Shown in pieces: positions 7,823 through 15,734 of a DNA stretch of 64,000 nucleotides. The DNA is from Sporosarcina beigongshangi (lineage in GTDB: Bacteria > Actinomycetota > Actinomycetes > Actinomycetales > Micrococcaceae). The translations under genes were made by a program, and so were the position numbers. Below the pieces are notes generated by a model that was not told the DNA's origin, did no database searches, and saw only the letters and a program-made list of their open reading frames with translations. The stretch is from NCBI RefSeq assembly GCF_016820535.1, contig NZ_JADHDY010000004.1:281005-345004 (forward strand). The letters are read 5' to 3'. Numbering within the stretch: position 1 is the stretch's first letter; each line of letters starts with the position of its first letter.

Positions 7823-8273
7823 GCGCCGGCGAGGTCACGGCCAAGGAAGTTCGGGCTCGGCTTCACGGGCTCGGCTTCACGGGCTCGGCCGCAGGCCCGC
7901 TGCACGGGGCATCCACGGCGACATCAAACTAGTCGGAGATGCGGCGTGGGTCCTGGAATGTCTCGGCAACCGCCCGACGCCAGATATCGACGCCGGCTAC
8001 GCCAGCAAGTCCGACGTCAACACGATCGTGGCGGAAATGGCCGCGGAATACGACTTGGCTGGGAACTGGCTCAACTCCAATGCCACACCGTTCATCCCCG
8101 ACAACGCCACTTGGGTGACCCTCGAACAAATTGATGGGCTGACTACCGATGCGGCCGACCTAGCCTTTGACAAGTACGGCGACCACTCCAGCCCACACGC
8201 AGCCAGCCGAGACAACTACCTCATCGTCGACGACGACGTTGCAACAACACTCGAGCCTGATTCCGGTCACTAG
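7819..8273 (+). pseudogene. Frameshifted DUF6036-like nucleotidyltransferase
   Basis: It begins in one frame (ATG 7819, MSAGEVTAKEVRARLHGLGF). After a duplicated GGCTTCACGGGCTC stretch near 7864-7888 it continues in another frame from about 7905 (GIHGDIKLVGDAAWVLECL, NRPTPDIDA, AEMAAEYDLAGNWLN, FIPDNATW) to the TAG at 8273. The LVGDAA..RPT.DID pattern and the ..WLN..FIP segment resemble nucleotidyltransferase-fold proteins of the DUF6036/AbiEii-like group, often found in toxin-antitoxin-type pairs. The small tandem duplication is the likely cause of the frameshift. The family call comes from motif memory, not from a search. Confidence 0.55.
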
Positions 8274-8643
8274 TCTGCGGCATAGCTTGCAAGAGACCGC
8301 CACGGCCAGGCTGCCCAACCATTGCCGGAATAGCGACAGGTGCAGGACAAGCCCCCGCATGGAACGCCGCGTCAACGCTTGAACACTTGATCCCACAGAG
8401 CCAAGAGGTTCACCGGGCACGAAGTGGTACCGGAACCCACGCAAAACCATTCTCATGCGCCGTGGTCCCCGCCCAAAGGCATCTGGAATTCTGGAAGCTG
8501 TCTGGAGCTGCATCTTGGAGTGTAGTAAGCATGCCAAATGCAGCTTCAGACCCGCTGAGCGGCTCCGAACAGCATGTGCAGCTTGGGGCAGCATCCAAGG
8601 GCCGAAATTCCGTGGCGCCCGGGGCACAGATAGGATCGGAGGC
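8274..8643. other. Intergenic, no gene seen
   Basis: No convincing coding region, RNA gene or strong hairpin. AGCTGCA/TGCAGCT words recur around 8500-8585 without a clear unit. TAGGAT at 8631-8636 is the probable -10 box of the following Nudix gene. Confidence 0.5.
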
Positions 8644-9051
8644 GTGAAAAACGTCATCCACGTATCCGCAGTCTGCCTCTACGACCACGACGGCCGTCTC
8701 CTGACTGTCCGCAAGCAGGGAACCGGCAAGTTCATGCACCCCGGAGGGAAGCCCGAGCCCGGCGAAACGGCGGCCGAGGCCGGGTCCCGGGAGTTGGCCG
8801 AAGAGGTGGGCGTGGACGTCCCCGCGGAGGCACTGGACCTCATGGGGGTGTGGACCGGCACGGCCGCCAACGAATCCAACACCGACATCGAGGCCACCGT
8901 CTTCACGGCCCCGGGGAGCTGGGATGCAGCCTCAGTGGTTCCGGCAGCCGAGATCGCGGAGCTGCGCTGGCTGGACCTTTCACAGGCAGCCGGCCACAAC
9001 GACCTCGCCCCTCTCCTGACAGAGTTCGTCCTCCCCCGCCTGAAGGCCTAG
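8644..9051 (+). CDS. Nudix hydrolase
   Basis: A 135-residue single-domain Nudix hydrolase, probably cleaving a nucleoside-diphosphate-linked substrate. The Nudix box is intact (GGKPEPGETAAEAGSRELAE, then EVG) and comes after FMHP. The start is GTG 8644: TAGGAT (8631-8636) lies 7 nt upstream, which fits leaderless expression, while the GGAGG at 8638-8642 is too close to act as a normal ribosome binding site. Its stop overlaps the stop of the convergent amidohydrolase by a few bases. The substrate cannot be told from sequence. Confidence 0.85.
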   Translation: MKNVIHVSAVCLYDHDGRLLTVRKQGTGKFMHPGGKPEPGETAAEAGSRELAEEVGVDVPAEALDLMGVWTGTAANESNTDIEATVFTAPGSWDAASVVPAAEIAELRWLDLSQAAGHNDLAPLLTEFVLPRLKA

Positions 9052-10238
9052 CCTTCCTGCGGGCCGAGGTGGCTCCACGCGAGCTGGGCGAGCGCCGCGG
9101 CCTGGTCGCCCAGGACGGCGTCGTCGAACAGCACGCGCGGGGAGTGGTTGAATTCGGCGGTGGCCGGGTCCACGCCGTCGGGCGAACAGTTGAGGAACAG
9201 CAACGTCCCGGGGACTTCCGCCAGGACCAGTGAGAAGTCTTCGGAGCCCATCAACGCCGATTCCAAGAGGATTACGCGGTCCTTGCCGAACTGGCCGCGC
9301 AACACCTCGATGGAGTCGGCGACGCTGGCGGGGTCGTTGTTGGTCACCGGGTAGGTGGTCACGAATTCCACGTCGGCTGTGCAGCCGTGGGCCGCGGCAA
9401 TGCCCTCGGCCAGCCGCTTGGATTCGGTGGCGATCTTGTCCGTGGATGCCCGGGACAGGGTGCGGACGGTGGCGCCCAACTTGGCCGAATCGGGGATGAC
9501 GTTCAGGCCTTCGCCGGCGGACAGCTGCGTCACGGAGAGGACAACCGGGTCAAAGGCATCGAATTTCCGGGTGGCCATGGTTTGCAGGGCCGTGCCGATT
9601 TCCAGCAGCGCCGGGACGGGGTCCGTGGCCGTGTGCGGCTGCGAACCGTGGCCGCCGGAGCCGTTGACGGTGATGTGCAGTTCGTTGGCGCCGGCCAGGA
9701 TGGGGCCCGGCTTCGTCATGAAAACGCCTCTGGGCCCCGGACCGACATGGATGGCGTAGGCGGCAATCGGCAACTCACCGGTGGCGTCGAGGAGTCCCTC
9801 GCCGAGCATGACACCGGCACCGTTCCAGCCTTCTTCGCCGGGCTGGAACATGAAGATGACGTTGCCGGCAAGCTCGTCACGGCGGGCGGCCAGCAGCCGG
9901 GCGGCCCCGATGAGTCCGGCCGTGTGGAGGTCGTGCCCGCAGGCGTGCATGTACCCGTTGGTTGAGGCGTAGTCCAGGCCTGTCATTTCCTTTACAGGCA
10001 GGGCGTCCATGTCGCCGCGCAGCAGGACGGTGGGCCCGGGGGCGGCTCCGCGCAGCACCGCCACAACGGAGGTCGTGCCCTTGCCGAGCGTGATGTCCAG
10101 GTCCAGACCGTCGAGGGCGGCGAGCACCTTCTTCTGGGTCCGCGGCAGGTCCAGGCCAATCTCCGGATTCCGGTGAAGGTCCCGGCGGATCGCCACCAGC
10201 TCCTCGAGGATCGCGGCCCCGGCATCAATGAACGACAT
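9048..10238 (-). CDS. M20 family amidohydrolase (hippurate hydrolase/aminoacylase-like)
   Basis: A 396-residue M20D metallopeptidase-type amidohydrolase that would cleave N-acyl amino acids or similar amides in the cytosol. Metal-ligand motifs are present: GDMDALPV, ACGHDLHTAGLIG, PGEEG, GHGSQPH and the late MGSEDFSL. The dimerisation-domain insert lies in the middle (about 185-295). ATG 10238 has a GAAAGG ribosome binding site. It is a single gene between the Nudix gene and the ABC exporter. Hippurate, N-acetyl amino acids and indole-acetyl amino acids are all possible substrates. Confidence 0.87.
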   Translation of the reverse strand: MSFIDAGAAILEELVAIRRDLHRNPEIGLDLPRTQKKVLAALDGLDLDITLGKGTTSVVAVLRGAAPGPTVLLRGDMDALPVKEMTGLDYASTNGYMHACGHDLHTAGLIGAARLLAARRDELAGNVIFMFQPGEEGWNGAGVMLGEGLLDATGELPIAAYAIHVGPGPRGVFMTKPGPILAGANELHITVNGSGGHGSQPHTATDPVPALLEIGTALQTMATRKFDAFDPVVLSVTQLSAGEGLNVIPDSAKLGATVRTLSRASTDKIATESKRLAEGIAAAHGCTADVEFVTTYPVTNNDPASVADSIEVLRGQFGKDRVILLESALMGSEDFSLVLAEVPGTLLFLNCSPDGVDPATAEFNHSPRVLFDDAVLGDQAAALAQLAWSHLGPQEG

Positions 10239-10332
10239 ATTTGACCTTTCTCACGGCATGGAATGACTCTTACCACTCCGAAGATACAGCCAATGGAGCC
10301 AGGGCGCCGCCATCCACGACGCCAGGAAAGAC

Positions 10333-12234
10333 CTAGCCGCCTTCCGGCGCCTCGGCGTCCGCCACGGCGGCGACGGCCTGGGCAAACTGGGTGTCGTGCA
10401 GCTCGGCGTAGCGCCCGCCGCGGCCAATGAGCTCGTCGTGCGTGCCGCGTTCCACAATTTGACCGGCCTCCAGGACGAGGATCATGTCGGCGGAGCGGAT
10501 CGTGGAGAGCCGGTGCGCGATGACCAAGGCGGTGCGCCCCTCGAGGGCCTCGCCCAGGGCGGCCTGCACGGCGGCCTCGTTCGTGGAGTCCAGGGCCGCG
10601 GTGGCCTCGTCAAGAATTACGACGGCGGGCTGCACCAGCAGGAGCCGGGCAATTGTCAGACGCTGGCGCTCTCCGCCGGAAAGCCGGTAGCCGCGCTCAC
10701 CCACCACGGTGTCCAGGCCGTCGGGCAGCGCCTCGGCGAAGTCGGACAGCCTGGCCCGCTTCAGCACATCCCAAATCTCGGCGTCGGTGGCGTCCGGCTT
10801 GGCCAGCTGCAGGTTGGAGCGGATGGACTCGTGGAACAGGTGCCCGTCCTGGGTGACCATGCCGACGCCGGCACGGAGGCCGTCGAACGACAGGTCCCGC
10901 ACGTCCACGCCGCCGAGGCGCACGGTGCCGGAATCGACGTCGTACAGGCGCGACAAAAGCTGCGCAATCGTGGACTTGCCGGCGCCCGAGGAGCCCACCA
11001 GCGCAATGGTCTGGCCGGGCTCGGCCCGGAAGGAGATCCTGTGCAGCACCTCCTCGCCGCCGCGCGTGTCCAGCACGGCCACGTCCTCGAGCGAGGCCAG
11101 GGAGACCTTGTCGGCGGAGGGGTAGCCAAAGCGGACGTCGCTGAATTCAACGGCCAGCGGACCGGACGGCACGGCCACGGTGACGGGCTTTTCGGCGATC
11201 AGCGGCTTCAGGTCCAGGATCTCAAACACGCGGTCAAAGGAAACCAGCGCGCTCATGATGTCCACACGGGCGTTGGCCAGGGCGGTGAGCGGGGCGTACA
11301 GGCGGGTCAGCAGCAGGGCCAGCACGACGACGTCGCCCGCGTTGAGCTTCCCGTCGATGGCCAGCGCGCCACCCAGGCCATAGACGAGCGCCAGTGCCAG
11401 CGAGGAGACCAGCATGAGCGCCGTGAAGAACACGAATTGCATGACGGCCGTGCGCACGCCGATGTCACGGACGCGGCTAGCGCGGGCGGCAAACTCGCGG
11501 GACTCGTCGGCGGGGCGGCCGAACAGCTTGACCAGTGTGGCGCCGGGGGCGGAAAAGCGCTCGGTCATCTGCGTGCTCATGTCGGCGTTCAGGTTTGCCG
11601 CCTCGCGCCGCAGCCCGGCCAGCCTCGAACCAAAGCGTCGGGCCGGCATGAGGAAGACCGGCAGCAGGACCAAGGCCAGCACGGTCACCAGCCATGAGGT
11701 GTTCAGCATGACGATCAGTGTCAGGACCAGCTGCACCGAGTTGGAAACGATGCCGGAGAGCGTGCCGGAGAAGGCCTGCTGGGCGCCTATGACGTCGCTG
11801 TTCAGGCGGCTGACAAGCGCGCCCGTGCGGGTCCGGGTAAAGAAGGCAATCGGCATCCGCTGCACATGGTCAAACACGGCGGTGCGCAGGTCCAGGATGA
11901 CTCCCTCGCCCAGGTTCGCCGAGATCCAGCGGATCACCAGCGACAGCCCAGCGTCCAGGACGGCCACCACCGCGATCAGCACGGCCAGGCGCACCACCAC
12001 GTCCAGCGCGGTCTTCGCCACGATGGCGTCCACCACCTGCCCGGCCAGCACCGGAGTCGCCACCGCGAGCGCCGCGGAAACCACGGACAGCACCACGAAG
12101 ACCAGCAGCTTGCGGCTGTAGGGCTTGGCGAAGCGGACCGTGCGGCGCAGGGTGTCCTTGGAAATCCCGCCGTTGGACTTGTCCGAGCGCATGGTGCTCC
12201 AAAGCGAACTCCAGGCCGCGCCTTCCATACTCAT
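10333..12234 (-). CDS. ABC transporter, fused permease and ATPase (exporter type)
   Basis: A 633-residue half-transporter. The type-IV exporter membrane domain with six helices spans about residues 30-330 (the RTRTGALVSRLNSD coupling helix is visible). The nucleotide-binding domain spans about 365-605, with Walker A GSSGAGKST, signature LSGGERQR, Walker B VVILDEATAALD and the H-loop AHRLST. It would work as a homodimer or with a partner encoded elsewhere. A GGEEVLHR insert lies just before Walker A. ATG 12234 is preceded by AAGGAAC. Lipid or drug export is typical; the substrate is not determinable. Confidence 0.9.
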   Translation of the reverse strand: MSMEGAAWSSLWSTMRSDKSNGGISKDTLRRTVRFAKPYSRKLLVFVVLSVVSAALAVATPVLAGQVVDAIVAKTALDVVVRLAVLIAVVAVLDAGLSLVIRWISANLGEGVILDLRTAVFDHVQRMPIAFFTRTRTGALVSRLNSDVIGAQQAFSGTLSGIVSNSVQLVLTLIVMLNTSWLVTVLALVLLPVFLMPARRFGSRLAGLRREAANLNADMSTQMTERFSAPGATLVKLFGRPADESREFAARASRVRDIGVRTAVMQFVFFTALMLVSSLALALVYGLGGALAIDGKLNAGDVVVLALLLTRLYAPLTALANARVDIMSALVSFDRVFEILDLKPLIAEKPVTVAVPSGPLAVEFSDVRFGYPSADKVSLASLEDVAVLDTRGGEEVLHRISFRAEPGQTIALVGSSGAGKSTIAQLLSRLYDVDSGTVRLGGVDVRDLSFDGLRAGVGMVTQDGHLFHESIRSNLQLAKPDATDAEIWDVLKRARLSDFAEALPDGLDTVVGERGYRLSGGERQRLTIARLLLVQPAVVILDEATAALDSTNEAAVQAALGEALEGRTALVIAHRLSTIRSADMILVLEAGQIVERGTHDELIGRGGRYAELHDTQFAQAVAAVADAEAPEGG

Positions 12235-12566
12235 GCGTATTGTTCCTTAATCTGTAGGTGCCGGCTCCTTAAGAGGGCAAGCTACAAGCCTAAACCTCCC
12301 GCCCCGCGAGGGGAATTCCCTAGGGCCAATTCCGCTGCCGGCCCAGATTTTGCCCCTCCCGTGAACGACGGCGCGCTGCCGCGGCTCGCACCGTTACGCC
12401 ACGTGCGGTCCGTGAGTCAAATCACGCGTCTTTCAACTGCGTAACAAAGGGAAATATTCGCTGCACCTTTGGACGCGGGCGGTGGTAGCGTCCAATCATG
12501 GGTCTCCCGCGGCCCCACCATGCCGCGGGCCCCGTTCAACAACTTTGAAGCAAAGGAACCCCCACC
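12235..12566. other. 332-bp intergenic region with one hairpin
   Basis: A gap between the divergent exporter and amino-acid importer. The only strong structure is CCCGCGG (12506-12512) pairing with CCGCGGG (12523-12529), just upstream of the importer's AAAGGAA ribosome binding site. No match to a known riboswitch was recognised. The rest shows no gene. Confidence 0.5.
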
Positions 12567-13391
12567 ATGAAACGTCGCAGCCTCGGACTCGTTGGCATCC
12601 TCGCAGCAGCATCCCTGGCCCTTGCGGCCTGCGGCGGAACGGGCGGCAGCAGCGAAAGCGGCGGCAGCGCGCCGTCGGGCGCCGACACGTCCCTGAGCAG
12701 CGTGAAGTCCGCCGGCGAGATCGTGTTCGCCACGGAAGGCACGTACAAGCCGTTCAGCTACCACGAGGGCGGTGCCGGCGAGTTGACCGGTTACGACGTT
12801 GAGGTGGCCAAGGCAGTCGCCGCCAAACTCGGCGTGAAGGCCAAGTTTGAAGAGACCCAGTGGGATTCCATATTCGCCGGCCTGGAAGCCAAGCGCTTTG
12901 ACGCCATCGCCAACCAGGTGACCGTCAGCCCCACCCGCCAGGAAAAATATGAACTGTCCACCCCCTACACGGTCTCCCACGGCGTCATCGTCACACTTGA
13001 AAGCAACACGGACATCAAGTCCTTTGCGGACCTGAAGGACAAGACCACGGCGCAGTCCCTGACCAGCAACTGGTACACGCTGGCCACCGACAGCGGCGCC
13101 AAGGTGGAGTCCGTTGAAGGCTGGGCCCAGGCCGCCTCACTGCTGAAGGACGGCCGCGTCGACGCCAGCGTCAACGACAAGCTGACCGTCGTGGACTACC
13201 TCAAGAACACGCCCGGCTCGGGCCTGAAGATCGCCGCAACCACCGATGAATCCTCCGACGCGTCATTTGCCTTCCGCAAGGGTGCCACGGCACTGACCGG
13301 CGCCGTCGACGGCGCGCTGAAGGATCTCGCAGCGGACGGAACCCTGACCAAGCTCAGCGAAAAGTACTTTGGCGAAGACTTCAGCAAGTAG
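12567..13391 (+). CDS. Polar amino-acid ABC transporter substrate-binding lipoprotein (cystine-like)
   Basis: A 274-residue secreted lipoprotein. The signal peptide MKRRSLGLVGILAAASLALA ends in a lipobox LAAC (Cys22). A Gly/Ser-rich linker leads into a family-3 solute-binding domain (GEIVFATEGTYKPFSY, GYDVEVAKAVAAKLG, TQWDSIFAGLEAKRFD, VDASVNDKLTVVDYL). It delivers its ligand to the permease and ATPase encoded downstream. Similarity of the set to TcyABC suggests cystine, but other polar amino acids are possible. Start ATG 12567 has an AAAGGAA ribosome binding site. Confidence 0.87.
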   Translation: MKRRSLGLVGILAAASLALAACGGTGGSSESGGSAPSGADTSLSSVKSAGEIVFATEGTYKPFSYHEGGAGELTGYDVEVAKAVAAKLGVKAKFEETQWDSIFAGLEAKRFDAIANQVTVSPTRQEKYELSTPYTVSHGVIVTLESNTDIKSFADLKDKTTAQSLTSNWYTLATDSGAKVESVEGWAQAASLLKDGRVDASVNDKLTVVDYLKNTPGSGLKIAATTDESSDASFAFRKGATALTGAVDGALKDLAADGTLTKLSEKYFGEDFSK

Positions 13392-13447
13392 GCCGCCCGT
13401 GCAGCATGGCAGCCCCGGCGGCAGCGGCCACGGACTAGAGTTCAGCC

Positions 13448-14107
13448 ATGGACTTTAATCTCTTCTGGAGTTCCTTGGGCCCCATGCTGTTGGGCGCCGT
13501 CAAGGGCACCATTCCACTGACGCTGGCCTCCTTTGTCCTGGGCCTGCTGATCGCATTGGTCATTGCGGTCATGCGCATCAGCTCGAACAAGGTGGCCAAT
13601 GGCGTGGGCCGGGTGTACGTCTCGATCATCCGCGGCACGCCCCTGCTGGTGCAGTTGTTCGTGATTTTCTATGGACTGCCCACCATCGGGGTGAAGCTCG
13701 ATCCGTGGCCCAGCGCCATCATCGCCTTCTCCCTGAATGTGGGCGGCTACGCGGCCGAGATCATTCGCGCCGCCATCCTCTCGGTACCCCGCGGCCAGTG
13801 GGAAGCCGGGCACATGATCGGCATGTCCCGCAACCAGACGCTGCTGCGCATCATCCTGCCGCAGGCCGCCCGTGTGTCCGTCCCGCCGCTGTCCAACACC
13901 TTCATTTCGCTGGTCAAGGACACCTCGCTGGCGTCGCTGATCCTGGTCACCGAGATGTTCCGCGTCGCCCAGCAGGTGGCGGCGTTCAGCCAGGAATTCA
14001 TGCTGCTCTACTTGGAGGCTGCACTCATATACTGGGTCATCTGCCTGATCCTGTCGACTGCCCAGACCCGTGTGGAAAAGAGGTTGGACCGCTATGTCGC
14101 CCACTAA
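13448..14107 (+). CDS. Polar amino-acid ABC transporter permease
   Basis: A 219-residue HisMQ/GlnP-type permease with about five transmembrane segments and the EAA coupling loop [20 protein letters not shown]. It starts at ATG 13448, 56 bp after the binding-protein stop. TAGAGT (13436-13441) lies 6 nt before the ATG, so besides read-through it may have an internal leaderless promoter. Its last codons overlap the start of the ATPase gene by 14 nt. Confidence 0.9.
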   Translation: MDFNLFWSSLGPMLLGAVKGTIPLTLASFVLGLLIALVIAVMRISSNKVANGVGRVYVSIIRGTPLLVQLFVIFYGLPTIGVKLDPWPSAIIAFSLNVGGYAAEIIRAAILSVPRGQWEAGHMIGMSRNQTLLRIILPQAARVSVPPLSNTFISLVKDTSLASLILVTEMFRVAQQVAAFSQEFMLLYLEAALIYWVICLILSTAQTRVEKRLDRYVAH

Positions 14108-14933
14108 GTCGGGTTCGCCCGCCGGCCCCGGCGTTGGCGCAGCCGCCGGCCCCGCCCTTGAAGTCCGCGGCCTGGCCAAGTCCTTCGGCACCAACCAGGT
14201 GCTGCGCGGAATCGACCTCACCGTGCCCCGCGGCAAGGTGGTGGCGCTGATCGGCCCGTCCGGTTCCGGCAAAACCACCGTGCTGCGCTCGCTCAACGGC
14301 CTGGAGACGCCCGACGCCGGATCCGTCACCGTGGGTGCCTCCGACGTGTCCGGGCTGCCCGCCCTGGCCGTCGATTTCAGTTCCCCCGCGCCGAAGAAGG
14401 CCCGGGCAAGGCAGGTTGCCGAGCTGCGCGACCGCAGCGCCATGGTGTTCCAGCACTACAACCTGTTCCCGCACATGACGGTGCTGCAAAACGTCATTGA
14501 GGGTCCGGTGCAGGTGCAGAAGCGCCCGCGCGCCGAGGCTGTGGCGGAGGCGGAGTCCCTGCTGGCCCGGGTCGGCCTGGCCGACAAGCGCGACGCCTAC
14601 CCGTTTGAGCTTTCTGGCGGGCAGCAGCAGCGCGTGGGCATTGTCCGCGCCCTGGCGCTGAAGCCGCAGCTGCTGCTCTTCGATGAGCCCACGTCCGCCC
14701 TGGACCCCGAACTGGTGGACGACGTCCTGGCCGTGATCAAGGAACTGGCCGACGAGGGCTGGACCATGGTCATCGTCACGCACGAGCTGGCGTTCGCCCG
14801 GCAGACGGCCGATGAAGTCGTCTTCATGGCCGGCGGCGTGGTGGTGGAACGCGGCCCGGCGGCACAGGTGCTGCGCAACCCCAAGGAAGAACGCACCCAG
14901 GCCTTCGTCCGCCGCCTCCTCCACGAAAACTGA
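14094..14933 (+). CDS. Polar amino-acid ABC transporter ATP-binding protein
   Basis: A 279-residue ATPase of the PAAT family (GlnQ/TcyC-like) that energises the importer. It has Walker [10 protein letters not shown], a Q-loop region with [16 protein letters not shown], signature LSGGQQQR, Walker [13 protein letters not shown], and the H-loop VTHE. The insertion between strands ([20 protein letters not shown]) is longer than in E. coli GlnQ. ATG 14094 overlaps the permease stop, implying translational coupling. An upstream in-frame start at 14070 lies deeper in the permease gene and is less likely. Confidence 0.9.
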   Translation: MSPTKSGSPAGPGVGAAAGPALEVRGLAKSFGTNQVLRGIDLTVPRGKVVALIGPSGSGKTTVLRSLNGLETPDAGSVTVGASDVSGLPALAVDFSSPAPKKARARQVAELRDRSAMVFQHYNLFPHMTVLQNVIEGPVQVQKRPRAEAVAEAESLLARVGLADKRDAYPFELSGGQQQRVGIVRALALKPQLLLFDEPTSALDPELVDDVLAVIKELADEGWTMVIVTHELAFARQTADEVVFMAGGVVVERGPAAQVLRNPKEERTQAFVRRLLHEN

Positions 14934-14962
14934 GCCGCCCCGCCTCCCACCGCCCCTCCCCA

Positions 14963-15075
14963 CTTCAAACGCCGCACCAGATAATCCCCATTTTTCCCCG
15001 ATCCCGCATCAGATAAATCGCCATTTTCGCCATCGCGGCATCAGACAATCGCTGTTTTGGCGAATGCCGCATCAT
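14963..15075. repeat. Imperfect tandem repeat, 31-32 bp period (GCATCAGATAA family, copy 1)
   Basis: About 3.5 units built on CGCATCAGATAA, 5-6 nt, TTTT, about 8 nt. The first 54 bp (14963-15016) are identical to 18315-18368. The two copies flank the TetR-Rph operon in direct orientation; beyond the 54 bp they diverge in sequence but keep the period. Confidence 0.8.
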
Positions 15076-15083
15076 CTCCGGAC

Positions 15084-15734
15084 TCAGGGGGCGTGCAGCA
15101 GGGGCAGCACCACCTCGTCCACGAGATTCTCCAGATACCCGTCGCCGATGCCGCAATTCATGAGCCATTCATGGCGTATCAGGTTGTGCCCAACTTCAAG
15201 CCGGCGGTCGGAAACGGACGCACCGGAGAGCTCACCGCGGACCGCCGCCCTGTCGGCCAATATGTGCATGATGTCCAGGTTGCGGCCCTTTGCCCGGTTG
15301 CTGAACCGCTCCGCCGCAGCGGGGTCGCGCAAGGTTTCACTGAGCACTCCCTTAAGGGCCATGCCCGCGGGTCCGGCGAGGCCCTCCACCAGCTGGCGGT
15401 AGTGGTCCAGGATGTCGCCACGCAGGGAACCGGTGTCGCGGGGCTCCCCCGGATCGGGCAGGCTCCACTTCACGGCATCCATGACCAGTTCCGCCTTTCC
15501 CGGCCAGCGCCTGTAGAGGGATGCCTTGCTGACTTGGGCACGGCCGGCAATGGCCGCCATGCTCAAGGGCGCGTAGCCGGATTCGTCCAGTTCCACCAGC
15601 GCGGCGTCGAAGATGGCCGCCAACAATTGTTCGCCCCGCCGACGCGGTTTGCTCCGGTGGTCGGCGGCAGGGTTTCCTCCAGTGACTTTCGACGGCGGTT
15701 TGCCGCGCCGGGTGGCCGGTGGAACGCTGCTCAT
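15084..15734 (-). CDS. TetR/AcrR family transcriptional regulator
   Basis: A 216-residue TetR-type repressor. The N-terminal helix-turn-helix follows a basic leader (ADHRSKPRRRGEQLLAAIF; PLSMAAIAGRAQVSKASLYR; WPGKAELV), and the ligand domain fills the rest. Its ATG overlaps the TGA of the upstream Rph-like gene (ATGA), so the two are translationally coupled. It probably controls its own operon through the dyad at 18236-18258. It has a long polar N-terminal extension of about 30 residues. Confidence 0.88.
   Translation of the reverse strand: MSSVPPATRRGKPPSKVTGGNPAADHRSKPRRRGEQLLAAIFDAALVELDESGYAPLSMAAIAGRAQVSKASLYRRWPGKAELVMDAVKWSLPDPGEPRDTGSLRGDILDHYRQLVEGLAGPAGMALKGVLSETLRDPAAAERFSNRAKGRNLDIMHILADRAAVRGELSGASVSDRRLEVGHNLIRHEWLMNCGIGDGYLENLVDEVVLPLLHAP

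Noticed and set aside
12481..12566. SAM-type or other riboswitch before the amino-acid importer
   Set aside because: Only a single 7-bp hairpin is present; no conserved core of a known class was found.
14963..15075. CRISPR array
   Set aside because: The 32-bp period invites the idea, but units are imperfect, there are no unique spacers and no cas genes.
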